Part shown: positions 42,056-49,418 of the stretch, piece by piece
Layout: every line of letters begins with the position of its first letter
How positions within the stretch are numbered: the stretch's first letter is position 1
Source of the DNA: Rubrobacter taiwanensis
GTDB taxonomy: Bacteria > Actinomycetota > Rubrobacteria > Rubrobacterales > Rubrobacteraceae
DNA: 64,000 nucleotides
Assembly: GCF_004337705.1 (NCBI RefSeq)
Contig: NZ_SKBU01000012.1
Location: 62,001-126,000, forward strand
Direction: 5' to 3'
Program-made: the position numbers and the translations under genes
The notes under the pieces: model-generated
Told to the model about the DNA's origin: nothing
Database searches by the model: none
What the model saw: only the letters and a program-made list of their open reading frames with translations

Positions 42056-42820
42056 GTGAAACGCGAGGAACGAGATCTCATGAAGGAGCTGGCCGCGGCT
42101 CTGCCGGACGTACCGCGCTGGGTGGAGGTCCGCTCGTTGCTGCTCGCCGGTCACGGCGAGCTGTTCGGCCCGGACGGGGAGGGCTTCGCCCTCTGTGACC
42201 CGGATGACGAGCTGGTGATCGTAGTCCGGAAGCCGGACCATACTCTCATCCGGCAAGCCCTAGCACGCACCGGAGGCATGGGCTCCGTCCTGGCTACTCC
42301 GGAGGACGCAGACCACGCGGCGCGGGTGTTGCCGGACCACAGGCGTGTCCGGGCCGTGATCCACCAACTCGGCGCCGGCACAGAGCGCCTGCTGGAACCG
42401 GTGGATGGTGTACGCCTGCTGGAACCCGCCGAGTTGGAGGGGCTGCGGGACCTTCCGCCGGAGCTCGCATCCTGGCTGCGGCTCGCCGCCGACCGGAGAT
42501 ACCTCACCGCCGCGGCGTTCGCCGGGGACCGGCCGGTCTCCTTCTGCTGCGTCGCGGCCCTCACCGAGACCCTGTGGGACGTAGCGATAGACACCCTCCC
42601 GGAGTACCGGCGCCGGGGGCACGCGGTCCGGTGCTCATCGTACATGATCCGGCACATGCTGGAGCGGGACAGGTGGCCCGTCTGGGGAGCCGAAGAGGAC
42701 AACCGGGCCTCGCTGGCCCTCGCCGCGCGCCTCGGCTTCGTGCCGGAGGACGAGCTGGTGGTATTCCGCTCCGGGGGCCGGTATCCCCCCGCCGGAGAGA
42801 CTTCGCCTGCTAAGATATAG
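42056..42820 (+). CDS. GNAT-family N-acetyltransferase with an N-terminal extension
   Basis: A 254-residue protein. The C-terminal 110 residues are a GNAT domain: the beta4 strand LWDVAIDTLPEYRRRGHA with the acetyl-CoA pyrophosphate loop, then EEDNRASLALAARLGFVPED. The N-terminal 130 residues are not a catalytic GNAT half but a degenerate alpha/beta unit (RKPDHTLIRQALARTG), as in two-domain GNAT proteins. GGAGGT is six bases before GTG 42056. Substrate unknown. It is 30 bp upstream of gatC. Confidence 0.82.
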   Translation: MKREERDLMKELAAALPDVPRWVEVRSLLLAGHGELFGPDGEGFALCDPDDELVIVVRKPDHTLIRQALARTGGMGSVLATPEDADHAARVLPDHRRVRAVIHQLGAGTERLLEPVDGVRLLEPAELEGLRDLPPELASWLRLAADRRYLTAAAFAGDRPVSFCCVAALTETLWDVAIDTLPEYRRRGHAVRCSSYMIRHMLERDRWPVWGAEEDNRASLALAARLGFVPEDELVVFRSGGRYPPAGETSPAKI

Positions 42821-42850
42821 CGGTCGCAGGCTAGTGGAGGTATTCGTCCG

Positions 42851-43132
42851 ATGATATCCGAAGAGCAGGTGCGTCACGTGGCAGATCTCGCCCGGCTGGG
42901 GCTGACCGACGAAGAGGTTTCGAAGATGCGCGACCAGCTCGGCGTCATTCTGGAGAGCATAGAGAAGATCTCGGAGCTCGACCTGGAGGGCGTGCCGCCC
43001 ACGGCCAACCCGCTCAACCTCACCAATGTCCTCCGGCCGGACACCCCGCGTGAGCCGCTGCCACGCGAGGAGGCGCTCCGGGTAGCGCCGGAAGTCATGG
43101 ACAACATGTTCGCCGTGCCGAGGATAGACTAG
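42851..43132 (+). CDS. gatC: Aspartyl/glutamyl-tRNA amidotransferase subunit C
   Basis: A 93-residue GatC: EQVRHVADLARLGLTDEEV at the start and PLPREEALRVAPEVMDNMFAVPRI at the end are typical. It stabilises GatA and threads around GatAB in the enzyme that makes Gln-tRNA or Asn-tRNA from mischarged tRNA. GatA starts two bases after its stop. Confidence 0.95.
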   Translation: MISEEQVRHVADLARLGLTDEEVSKMRDQLGVILESIEKISELDLEGVPPTANPLNLTNVLRPDTPREPLPREEALRVAPEVMDNMFAVPRID

Positions 43133-43133
43133 A

Positions 43134-44576
43134 ATGCTGGAGCTAACCGCCTACGAGCTGGCGGAGAAGGTCCGGGACCGCGAAGTCTCGGCCCGCGAGG
43201 CCGCCGAGGCCGCGCTCGCCCGCATAGACGAGGTGGAGGAGCGCGTCCGTTCCTTTATCACGCTCACGCCCGAGCTGGCCTTAGAGCGCGCCGGCCGGGT
43301 GGACGAGCGGGCCGGGAGCGGCGGCATCCGGCTGTGGGAGGCGGTTCCGATCGCGGTCAAGGACGTGCTCTCCACCAGGGGCGTTCAGACCACGTGCGGC
43401 TCGAAGATACTCGAAGGTTTCGAGCCGGTCTACGACGCCTCGGCGCTCCGGAACTTCGGCGGGGACATGATCATGCTCGGCAAGGCCAACATGGACGAGT
43501 TCGCGATGGGCTCCTCGACCGAGAACTCGGCCTACGGTGTCTCGCGCAACCCCTGGGACCTGGAGCGGGTGCCGGGTGGCTCCTCCGGCGGCTCCGCCGC
43601 GGCCGTCGCCGCGGGCGAGGGCTGGTGGGCGCTCGGGACGGACACCGGCGGTTCGGTGCGCCAGCCGGCAGCGCTCTGCGGCATCGTGGGCCTGAAGCCC
43701 ACCTACGGACGCGTCTCGCGCTACGGGCTGATCGCCTTCGCCTCCTCGCTGGACCAGATCGGGCCCATGACCCGAGATGTGCGCGATGCGGCGCTGCTGT
43801 TGCAGGCCGTAGCCGGGCACGATCCCCGCGACTCTACCAGCGCCGGCGTCGAGGTCCCGGATTACCTCGCGGAGCTGGACCGCGGGGCAGAGGGTCTGCG
43901 CGTCGGGCTGGTGACCGAGCTGACGAACATCGAGGGGGTGGAGCCCGGAGTGCGGGAGGTGGTGGAGAGCGTGGCCCGCAGGCTGGAAGGCGCCGGGGCC
44001 AGCGTCGAGGAGGCCAGCCTGCCGCACGCCGAGTACGGGCTCCCGGCGTACTACATCGTGGCTCCGGCTGAGGTCTCCTCCAACCTGGCCCGCTACGACG
44101 GTGTGCGCTACGGACTGCGGGTGCCTGCCGACGGAGTGCACGAGATGTACCGCCGCACGCGCAACGAGGGCTTCGGGGCCGAGGCGAAGCGCCGGATCAT
44201 GATCGGCACCTACGCCCTCTCCAGCGGCTACTACGAAGCCTACTACGCGCGGGCACAGAAGGTGCGGACCCGGATCATCCAGGACTTCCGCGCCGCGTTC
44301 TCGCGCTTCGACGTGTTGCTCTCGCCCACCTCCCCCACGGTGGCGTTCAGGATCGGTGAGCGCGTGGACGACCCGCTGGCGATGTACGCCTCGGACATCT
44401 GCTCCATCCCGGCCAACATGGCGGGGCTTCCGGCGATCAGCGTCCCCGGCGGCCTCTCCGAAGGGCTGCCGGTCGGCGTGCAGCTCATGAGCGACCACTT
44501 CACCGAACCCATGCTCCTGCGCGCCGCCCGCGCCGTCGAAGAGGTGGTGGACTTCCGCTACCGGATGAAGCCGTGA
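43134..44576 (+). CDS. gatA: Aspartyl/glutamyl-tRNA amidotransferase subunit A
   Basis: The glutaminase subunit of GatCAB, 480 aa. The amidase-signature triad is visible: Lys in PIAVKDVL, the cis-Ser in GTDTGGSVRQPAA and the nucleophile Ser in VPGGSSGGSAAAVA. Ammonia is released and channelled to GatB. It is immediately downstream of gatC, but gatB is 6.6 kb away at 51149. Its stop overlaps the MaoC gene start (GTGA). Confidence 0.96.
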   Translation: MLELTAYELAEKVRDREVSAREAAEAALARIDEVEERVRSFITLTPELALERAGRVDERAGSGGIRLWEAVPIAVKDVLSTRGVQTTCGSKILEGFEPVYDASALRNFGGDMIMLGKANMDEFAMGSSTENSAYGVSRNPWDLERVPGGSSGGSAAAVAAGEGWWALGTDTGGSVRQPAALCGIVGLKPTYGRVSRYGLIAFASSLDQIGPMTRDVRDAALLLQAVAGHDPRDSTSAGVEVPDYLAELDRGAEGLRVGLVTELTNIEGVEPGVREVVESVARRLEGAGASVEEASLPHAEYGLPAYYIVAPAEVSSNLARYDGVRYGLRVPADGVHEMYRRTRNEGFGAEAKRRIMIGTYALSSGYYEAYYARAQKVRTRIIQDFRAAFSRFDVLLSPTSPTVAFRIGERVDDPLAMYASDICSIPANMAGLPAISVPGGLSEGLPVGVQLMSDHFTEPMLLRAARAVEEVVDFRYRMKP

Positions 44577-45052
44577 GCTCTTCCGGGTTTGGCGCGCCGG
44601 TCGGGGACCGTTACTTCGAGGACTACGTACCCGGTTCGGTGCACGAGTTCGGTCCGATCCTGGTCGAAGAGGAGGAGGTGATCTCCTTCGCCCGACGCTT
44701 CGACCCGCAGCCCTTCCACACCGACCCGGACGCCGCGAAGCGGAGCGTGTTCGGGGGCCTGATCGCCAGCGGCTGGCACACCGCCGGGCTCATGATGCGG
44801 CTCCTCGCCGACCACTACCTCTCGAAAGTTGCGAGCCTGGGCTCGCCGGGCATCGACGAGCTGCGCTGGCTCAGGCCCGTCCGTCCCGGCGACGAACTCT
44901 CGGTGCGCGTGACCGTGCTGGAGGCAAACCGTTCCCGCTCCAAACCGGACCGGGGCGCAGTTATCTCCTACATCGAGGTCCTAAACCAGGACCGCAGCGC
45001 CGTCATGACCCTGAAGGCCGTCAACCTGCTGCTCTGCCGGAAAGGACCCTGA
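44573..45052 (+). CDS. MaoC-like hot-dog-fold hydratase
   Basis: A 159-residue (R)-specific enoyl-CoA hydratase-like protein. The hydratase-2 catalytic residues are seen in FARRFDPQPFHTDPDAA (Asp/His) and in FGGLIASGWHTAGLM. GTG 44573 overlaps the gatA stop by four bases. Members of this family hydrate crotonyl-CoA-type substrates in fatty-acid or polyhydroxyalkanoate metabolism; the substrate is not evident here, and linkage to gatCA may be only positional. Confidence 0.85.
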   Translation: MSSSGFGAPVGDRYFEDYVPGSVHEFGPILVEEEEVISFARRFDPQPFHTDPDAAKRSVFGGLIASGWHTAGLMMRLLADHYLSKVASLGSPGIDELRWLRPVRPGDELSVRVTVLEANRSRSKPDRGAVISYIEVLNQDRSAVMTLKAVNLLLCRKGP

Positions 45053-46093
45053 ATGACCTTCGATCGCCGCCGGCGCGAGGAGATTCTGCGCGAGCGGGCC
45101 GCCGGGTACGTCCGGACCGCGCTGGCCAACATTACGCGCGAGTACCCTCACATGCCGTACTTCGTCGCTACGGGACCGGGAGCGTACCCGACACACCGGG
45201 AGCTGCATCCCGCCTTCTACGGCTGCTTCGACTGGCACTCGTGCGTCGAGATGCACTGGGTCGTCGTGCGCCTGCTCCGCCGCTTCCCGGACGCCGTCCC
45301 CGGTTCTGAGGCCCGGGCCACACTCGACGAGCTGCTGACTGCCGAGAACATAGCGGCCGAGGCGGGCTTCTTCAGCGACCCCAACCATCGGGCGCTGGAG
45401 CGCCCCTACGGCTGGGGCTGGCTGCTGGCGCTGAGCTACGAGCTAAAGACGTGGGACGACCCGGACGCCCGGCGCTGGGCGGCGGCGCTGGAGCCGCTCG
45501 CCACCCTCCTGGGTTCCAATCTCGCCGAATGGCTTACCGTCGTGACGTACCCGCAGCGCACGGGCGTCCACCAGAACACGGCCTTCGCCCTCTCGCGCGC
45601 CTACGACTACGCGAAGCTCCGCGCCGGACAGGGCGACGATGCGCTGCTGGCTACGATCCGGGCCGCCGCCGGGCGCTGGTTCGCCCGCGATGAGGACTAC
45701 CCGGCGCATTACGAACCCTCCGGGGCGGACTTCCTCTCGCCCGCCCTGTGCGAGGCCGAGCTGATGTCCCGCATCCTCGGCCCCTCCCGGTTCCCCGGCT
45801 GGCTGGAGCGGTTCCTGCCCACCCTCGCCGATAGCAGCCCTGAATCGCTCTTCCGGCCGGCCGTGGTCTCGGACCCGACCGACGGGCACATTGCGCACCT
45901 GCACGGCCTGAACCTCAGCCGCGCCTGGGCGTTCGCGACGCTCGCCGAGCGCTTGCCGCAGGACGACGTGCGCATCCCGCCGCTGCTCGCGGCGGCCGAA
46001 CGCCACGCGGCCGCCGCGCTCCCGCATGTCACCGGCAGCGACTACATGGTGGAGCACTGGCTTGCGGCCTACGCGACGCTACTTTTGAGCTAG
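45053..46093 (+). CDS. DUF2891 family protein
   Basis: A 346-residue soluble protein matching the DUF2891 family by REYPHMPYFVATGPG, HPAFYGCFDWHSCVEMHWVVVRLLRRFP, ERPYGWGWLLALSYEL and HLHGLNLSRAWAF. The repeated Trp/Tyr-rich helical hairpins suggest an alpha/alpha toroid, as in glycosidase or lyase folds; the family function is unknown to me. ATG 45053 directly follows the MaoC stop, with GAAAGGA upstream, so the two are coupled. It converges with the kinase gene, overlapping by four bases. Confidence 0.85.
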   Translation: MTFDRRRREEILRERAAGYVRTALANITREYPHMPYFVATGPGAYPTHRELHPAFYGCFDWHSCVEMHWVVVRLLRRFPDAVPGSEARATLDELLTAENIAAEAGFFSDPNHRALERPYGWGWLLALSYELKTWDDPDARRWAAALEPLATLLGSNLAEWLTVVTYPQRTGVHQNTAFALSRAYDYAKLRAGQGDDALLATIRAAAGRWFARDEDYPAHYEPSGADFLSPALCEAELMSRILGPSRFPGWLERFLPTLADSSPESLFRPAVVSDPTDGHIAHLHGLNLSRAWAFATLAERLPQDDVRIPPLLAAAERHAAAALPHVTGSDYMVEHWLAAYATLLLS

Positions 46094-46926
46094 CTTTTCA
46101 GTAGGCGGTCGAGCTGCGCGAACAGCTCCCCGACCGCCGGGCGGTCCGCAGGGGCGGGCTCCAGACAGCGGTCTACGGCGGCGGCGAACGCCGGTGGTAC
46201 CCGCCGGTGCTCCCGGACGGGATCCGCCCGGCGCTCCAGCTGCTCGTAGCGGGCCTCGTGTTCGGTGTCGCTGCCGGTGGAACCGGGAAAGGCCCGCCGG
46301 CCCGTGGCCGCCTCGTAGAGCACGACCCCGATGCCCCAGACGTCGGCAGCTGCTGTGAGATGCCCGCCGCGGGCCTGTTCTGGAGACATGTACGGCACCG
46401 TTCCGACGCCGCTCCGGCCCCGCCCCGGCGGACGGGCGATGCTCAGGTCTATAACCTTGGCGAGCGGGGGCTGAGAGATGATGTTCGAGGGCTTGAGATC
46501 CAGGTGCAGGAGGCCGTGACGGTGCAGGTAGTGCATGGCCGAGCACAGGTGCAGCCCGAGGTAGGCGATCTCCCGGAGCGGGAGCCTCCGCCCCCGCCGG
46601 TGGATGAGGTGCGCCAGCGTCTCCCCGGTGAGGGTCTCCAGGATCAGGACCGGCTGCGGCTCTTTCAGTGCCTCGTAGAGGCGCACGAAGTGGGGATGGG
46701 TCAGTCTCCCGAGCAGCCGGCCCTCGCGCAGCAGGCGGTTGCGCGCGGAGCGCTTCTCCAGCATGTCCGGAGCCGGGGTCTTGGCGATGCACCGGCAGCA
46801 GCGCTCGGCACTCCAGACGCCGTAGACATCGTAGCTCCTGCTGCGGTGGAGATGCTCCAGCACACGGTAACCGGGGGCCAGTTCGACCCCGGCTTTCAGC
46901 GGCGGCAATCCGGCGTCTCCGGTCAC
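46090..46926 (-). CDS. Soluble serine/threonine protein kinase with altered loops
   Basis: A 278-residue kinase domain with no membrane segment or extra domain. K49 (CIAKTP) and E68 (LREGRL) give the salt bridge. The catalytic loop is HLDLKPSN (H141, D143, K145, N148), and the metal-binding D160 is in DLSIA instead of DFG. The glycine-rich loop is replaced by LHRSRSYDVYG, so nucleotide binding may be atypical, but the catalytic residues remain. GTG 46926 overlaps the ABC exporter stop (GTGA). It is translationally coupled to the exporter and is the last gene of this run. Confidence 0.88.
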   Translation of the reverse strand: MTGDAGLPPLKAGVELAPGYRVLEHLHRSRSYDVYGVWSAERCCRCIAKTPAPDMLEKRSARNRLLREGRLLGRLTHPHFVRLYEALKEPQPVLILETLTGETLAHLIHRRGRRLPLREIAYLGLHLCSAMHYLHRHGLLHLDLKPSNIISQPPLAKVIDLSIARPPGRGRSGVGTVPYMSPEQARGGHLTAAADVWGIGVVLYEAATGRRAFPGSTGSDTEHEARYEQLERRADPVREHRRVPPAFAAAVDRCLEPAPADRPAVGELFAQLDRLLKS

Positions 46927-48743
46927 GTCAGGACCTCGCTTCCGGGCGCCCGGTAGAGGTCGGCATAGAGCCCGGCGCCCCGCATGAGTTCGCCGTGAGT
47001 CCCGCTCTCCGCTACCCGGCCGCGATCCAGCACCAGAATTCTGTCCGCTTCCCGCACCGTAGAGAGATCGTGCGAAATGATTATAGTTGTTCGGCCCCGC
47101 ATCAGCCGCCGCAGCGGCTCCAGCACCCTCCGTCCCGACTCCGCGTCCAGTCCCGAGGTCGGCTCGTCCAGCACGAGCACGGGAGCGTCCCGGATCATGG
47201 CCCGCGCTATGGCTATCCGCTGCCGCTGCCCGCCCGAGAGCCGGCGCCCCTTCTGGCCGACGACGGTCTCATAGCCGTCCGGCAGCCTCGCTATGAACTC
47301 GTGCGCGTCGGCGAGCCTTGCGGCGCGTGCCACCTCCTCGTCCGTCGCACCGGGCCTGCCGTAGGCGATGTTCTCCCGCACCGTGCCGTCGAAGACCAGT
47401 GTCTCCTGCAGCAGCACGGCCACGTTCTCCCGCAGCGAGCGCAGCCGGATGTCCCGGATGTCGGTCCCGTCCAGCCGCACGGCACCCGCATCCGGGTCGT
47501 AGAAGCGCAGAAGCAGCTTAACGATCGTGGACTTGCCCGCTCCGCTCGGCCCCACGAGCGCCAGCGTCTCCCCCGGCTCTACGCGGAAGGAGATGTCTTC
47601 GAGCGCCGCGCCCCTGCCGGCCGGGTAGGAGAAGGAGACCGCCTCGAACTCCACGCGTCCGGAGGCACGGGCGATGCTCCTCGCGCCGGGCCGGTCTTCC
47701 ACCGAGGGGCGCTCGTCCAGAAACTCGATAATGCGCTCCGCGCTCGCCGCGGCCGCGTACACGGTGTTGATCAGGCCGCTCAGCTCGCGCACCGGGTCGT
47801 AGAGCTGGCTCAAGAAGGCGATGAAGACCAGCAGCCCGCCCAGGGTCAGCTCGCCGCGGGCGAGCAGGAGAGCTCCCACTCCGATGACCACCAGCACCCC
47901 GGAGAGCTCTATGAGGTCTATGAGGGGCGAGAAGAGCGCCTTCAGGCGGGTGGCGGCCATCTTGGCCCGGAAGTTGGCCAGAGCCTCCCGGTGAAAGCGG
48001 GCAGCCTCCTCCGCCTGTCGGTTGTACGCCTGGACCAGGGCGGCGTTAGAGAGGCTCTCCTCGGCCACCGCGCCGGTAGCTCCGCTGCGCCGCCGGTGCT
48101 CGCGCGAGGCGTGCTTGATCCTGCGCGAGAAATACCTGGCCGCCGCGTAGAAGAGCGGCACCACGAAGAGCGAGATGAGCGCCAACTTCCAGCTCAGGTA
48201 GAAGAGCACCCCGACGAAGATGACGAGCTGCGCTACGGCCGCCAGCGCCTGCGTCACGCCGGAGAGCACCAGGCTCTCGATGGCCGCGATGTCGCCGGAG
48301 AGGCGGGAGATGACGTCCCCGAGCTTCCGGCGCTCGAAGAAGTCCAGCGAGAGGCCGTGCAGGTGCTCGAAGAACCCGCGCCGCAGCGAGAGCAGAAAGC
48401 TCTCTCCGACCCAGTCCCCGAGGTAGTCGTCGCAGAACGAGACGATGCCGCCCAGCGCCGTCAGCCCCACGTACGCCAGCGCGATCCAGACCAGCGGCCC
48501 CAGATCCCGTGCGACGAGCACGTCGTCGACCAGGAGCTTGAACAGATACAGGGTTGCGGCGTCCACCGCCGGGGCGAGCGCCACGAAGAGGAGCAGCAGG
48601 GCCAGCCACCGGCGGTAAGGGCGGGCGTAGGGCCAGAAGCGCCGGAAGACCTCGCGCACCGGCACCGCCGGCGCGAACTCCACCGGCGAGTACGTCTCCT
48701 CGATGTGCCCCAGAAAGCCCTGGATTCTCTCTCGCAAACGCAT
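46923..48743 (-). CDS. ABC exporter, fused membrane and ATPase domains (MsbA/LmrA type)
   Basis: A 606-residue half-transporter. Residues about 30-320 form six membrane helices. The ATPase has Walker A GPSGAGKST, signature LSGGQRQRIAIARAM, Walker B VLVLDEPTSGLD and switch His in IIISHDLSTV. Exported substrates of this type are lipids, drugs or peptides. ATG 48743 (or GTG 48746) follows GGAG. It lies between an arginine-rich miniprotein gene and a protein kinase gene, all on the minus strand, so the substrate may be linked to them; that is an inference. Confidence 0.93.
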   Translation of the reverse strand: MRLRERIQGFLGHIEETYSPVEFAPAVPVREVFRRFWPYARPYRRWLALLLLFVALAPAVDAATLYLFKLLVDDVLVARDLGPLVWIALAYVGLTALGGIVSFCDDYLGDWVGESFLLSLRRGFFEHLHGLSLDFFERRKLGDVISRLSGDIAAIESLVLSGVTQALAAVAQLVIFVGVLFYLSWKLALISLFVVPLFYAAARYFSRRIKHASREHRRRSGATGAVAEESLSNAALVQAYNRQAEEAARFHREALANFRAKMAATRLKALFSPLIDLIELSGVLVVIGVGALLLARGELTLGGLLVFIAFLSQLYDPVRELSGLINTVYAAAASAERIIEFLDERPSVEDRPGARSIARASGRVEFEAVSFSYPAGRGAALEDISFRVEPGETLALVGPSGAGKSTIVKLLLRFYDPDAGAVRLDGTDIRDIRLRSLRENVAVLLQETLVFDGTVRENIAYGRPGATDEEVARAARLADAHEFIARLPDGYETVVGQKGRRLSGGQRQRIAIARAMIRDAPVLVLDEPTSGLDAESGRRVLEPLRRLMRGRTTIIISHDLSTVREADRILVLDRGRVAESGTHGELMRGAGLYADLYRAPGSEVLT

Positions 48744-48780
48744 CACGATCGCCGCTCCGCTGGTATATTGACCTCACGGC

Positions 48781-48811
48781 GAGAGGGCCTCGCCCCTGAC
48801 GAGGCCCTCTC
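48781..48811 (-). promoter_or_regulatory. Strong hairpin between the miniprotein and exporter genes
   Basis: GAGAGGGCCTCG and CGAGGCCCTCTC form a perfect 12-bp stem with a seven-base loop, starting 17 bases after the miniprotein stop. There is no T-tract on either strand. It could be a partial attenuator or a 3-prime stabiliser that makes the miniprotein more abundant than the exporter. Confidence 0.6.
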
Positions 48812-48828
48812 CGCTGCCCACACCCTTC

Positions 48829-48963
48829 TCAGGTGTCCGTGCCCCGGCGCCGGCGGCGACGGTTCCGCCTCCGGCGCCTCCGCCGGCGCCGCCGCGGGCG
48901 GGAGGTGTCGGTGCTCGCCGCGGCGCGCCTCCGGGCCGGGTAGACCGCTCCGAACCAGGCCAT
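48829..48963 (-). CDS. Arginine-rich miniprotein, 44 aa
   Basis: A 44-codon gene. It starts MAWFGAVYPARRRAAASTD and then has a run of ten arginines (residues 24-33), one Asn, and six more arginines (35-40), ending GTDT. Twenty of 44 residues are Arg, with no Lys or Cys. AAGGAGG ends six bases before the ATG, an almost ideal ribosome binding site. A good promoter (TTGTCT-17-TAGGAT) lies upstream and a 12-bp hairpin downstream. The hydrophobic start could be a short membrane-active or leader portion. A protamine-like or rRNA-binding role is possible. I know no family to assign; in GC-rich DNA a CGG/CGC run could arise by chance, but the signals argue for translation. Confidence 0.65.
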   Translation of the reverse strand: MAWFGAVYPARRRAAASTDTSRPRRRRRRRRRRNRRRRRRGTDT

Positions 48964-48996
48964 ATCTCACCTCCTTCTCAACGAGCCTGTACCGGC

Positions 48997-49025
48997 ATCC
49001 TATTGCGGAGGACCGCGCCAGACAA
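48997..49025 (-). promoter_or_regulatory. Promoter of the arginine-rich miniprotein gene
   Basis: On the minus strand TTGTCT (49020-49025) and TAGGAT (48997-49002) are separated by exactly 17 bp. The transcript would start near 48990, giving a leader of about 27 bases that contains the AAGGAGG site. The ABC exporter and kinase genes may be read from the same promoter. Confidence 0.65.
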
Positions 49026-49036
49026 TGGGGATCGGG

Positions 49037-49072
49037 TTAGAAGCCTCTAATGTGAGAAACGTCTAATGTAAT
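49037..49072 (-). promoter_or_regulatory. Candidate operator/activator site, copy 2 of a repeated element
   Basis: Eleven bases upstream of the miniprotein -35 box. Read on the plus strand it has TTAGA and TCTAA as an inverted pair four bases apart, then a second TCTAATG 16 bases after the first. It matches the element at 18294-18330 over about 36 bp, but in the opposite orientation to its promoter. Confidence 0.6.
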
Positions 49073-49089
49073 GCGGGTGATGTGTCTCG

Positions 49090-49410
49090 TTACCGGTTCT
49101 CCCGGTGCACGATCCCGGTCACCTCGTCTACCGGCAGGACGAAGGCTATGCCGCGGGCGGGCTCGTTCAGCTTCCCGGACTCCACCACGGCGTCCAGCAC
49201 CGACCGCACCTTCTCCGGCTCCACGAGCGTCAGCAGCACCTCGCGCTCGGCGCTGATCGAGATGCCGAAGAACTTCCGGGCCTCGTGGATGCCGGTTCCC
49301 CGGGCGAGCAGTATGGTTCCGCCTTCCGCCCCGGCTTCGCGCGCCGCGTCCATGACGGTGTTCGCCGAGCCTTTGGGGACTATCGAGACTACCAGCTTGT
49401 ATCCCTGCAT
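49090..49410 (-). CDS. P-II-like nitrogen-regulator-family protein
   Basis: A 106-residue ferredoxin-like-fold protein. YKLVVSIVPKGSANTVMDAAREAGAEGGTILLARGTG matches the GlnB-like superfamily, with the T-loop region HEARKFFGI shorter than in GlnB and no Tyr uridylylation site. The family is the P-II-like type that accompanies DUF1538 membrane proteins. AGGAGT precedes ATG 49410 by five bases. It starts eight bases after the DUF1538 stop; they probably act together, the soluble trimer sensing a ligand and controlling the membrane partner. Confidence 0.85.
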   Translation of the reverse strand: MQGYKLVVSIVPKGSANTVMDAAREAGAEGGTILLARGTGIHEARKFFGISISAEREVLLTLVEPEKVRSVLDAVVESGKLNEPARGIAFVLPVDEVTGIVHRENR

Positions 49411-49418
49411 CTCTACTC

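Noticed and set aside
48743-48970. An overlapping 75-residue frame starting at GTG 48970 through the same region as the arginine-rich miniprotein.
   Set aside because: Its start lies inside the ribosome binding site (AAGGAGGTG), leaving no spacing, and its sequence is Pro/Ala/Glu low complexity typical of a GC-rich shadow frame that runs through the hairpin.
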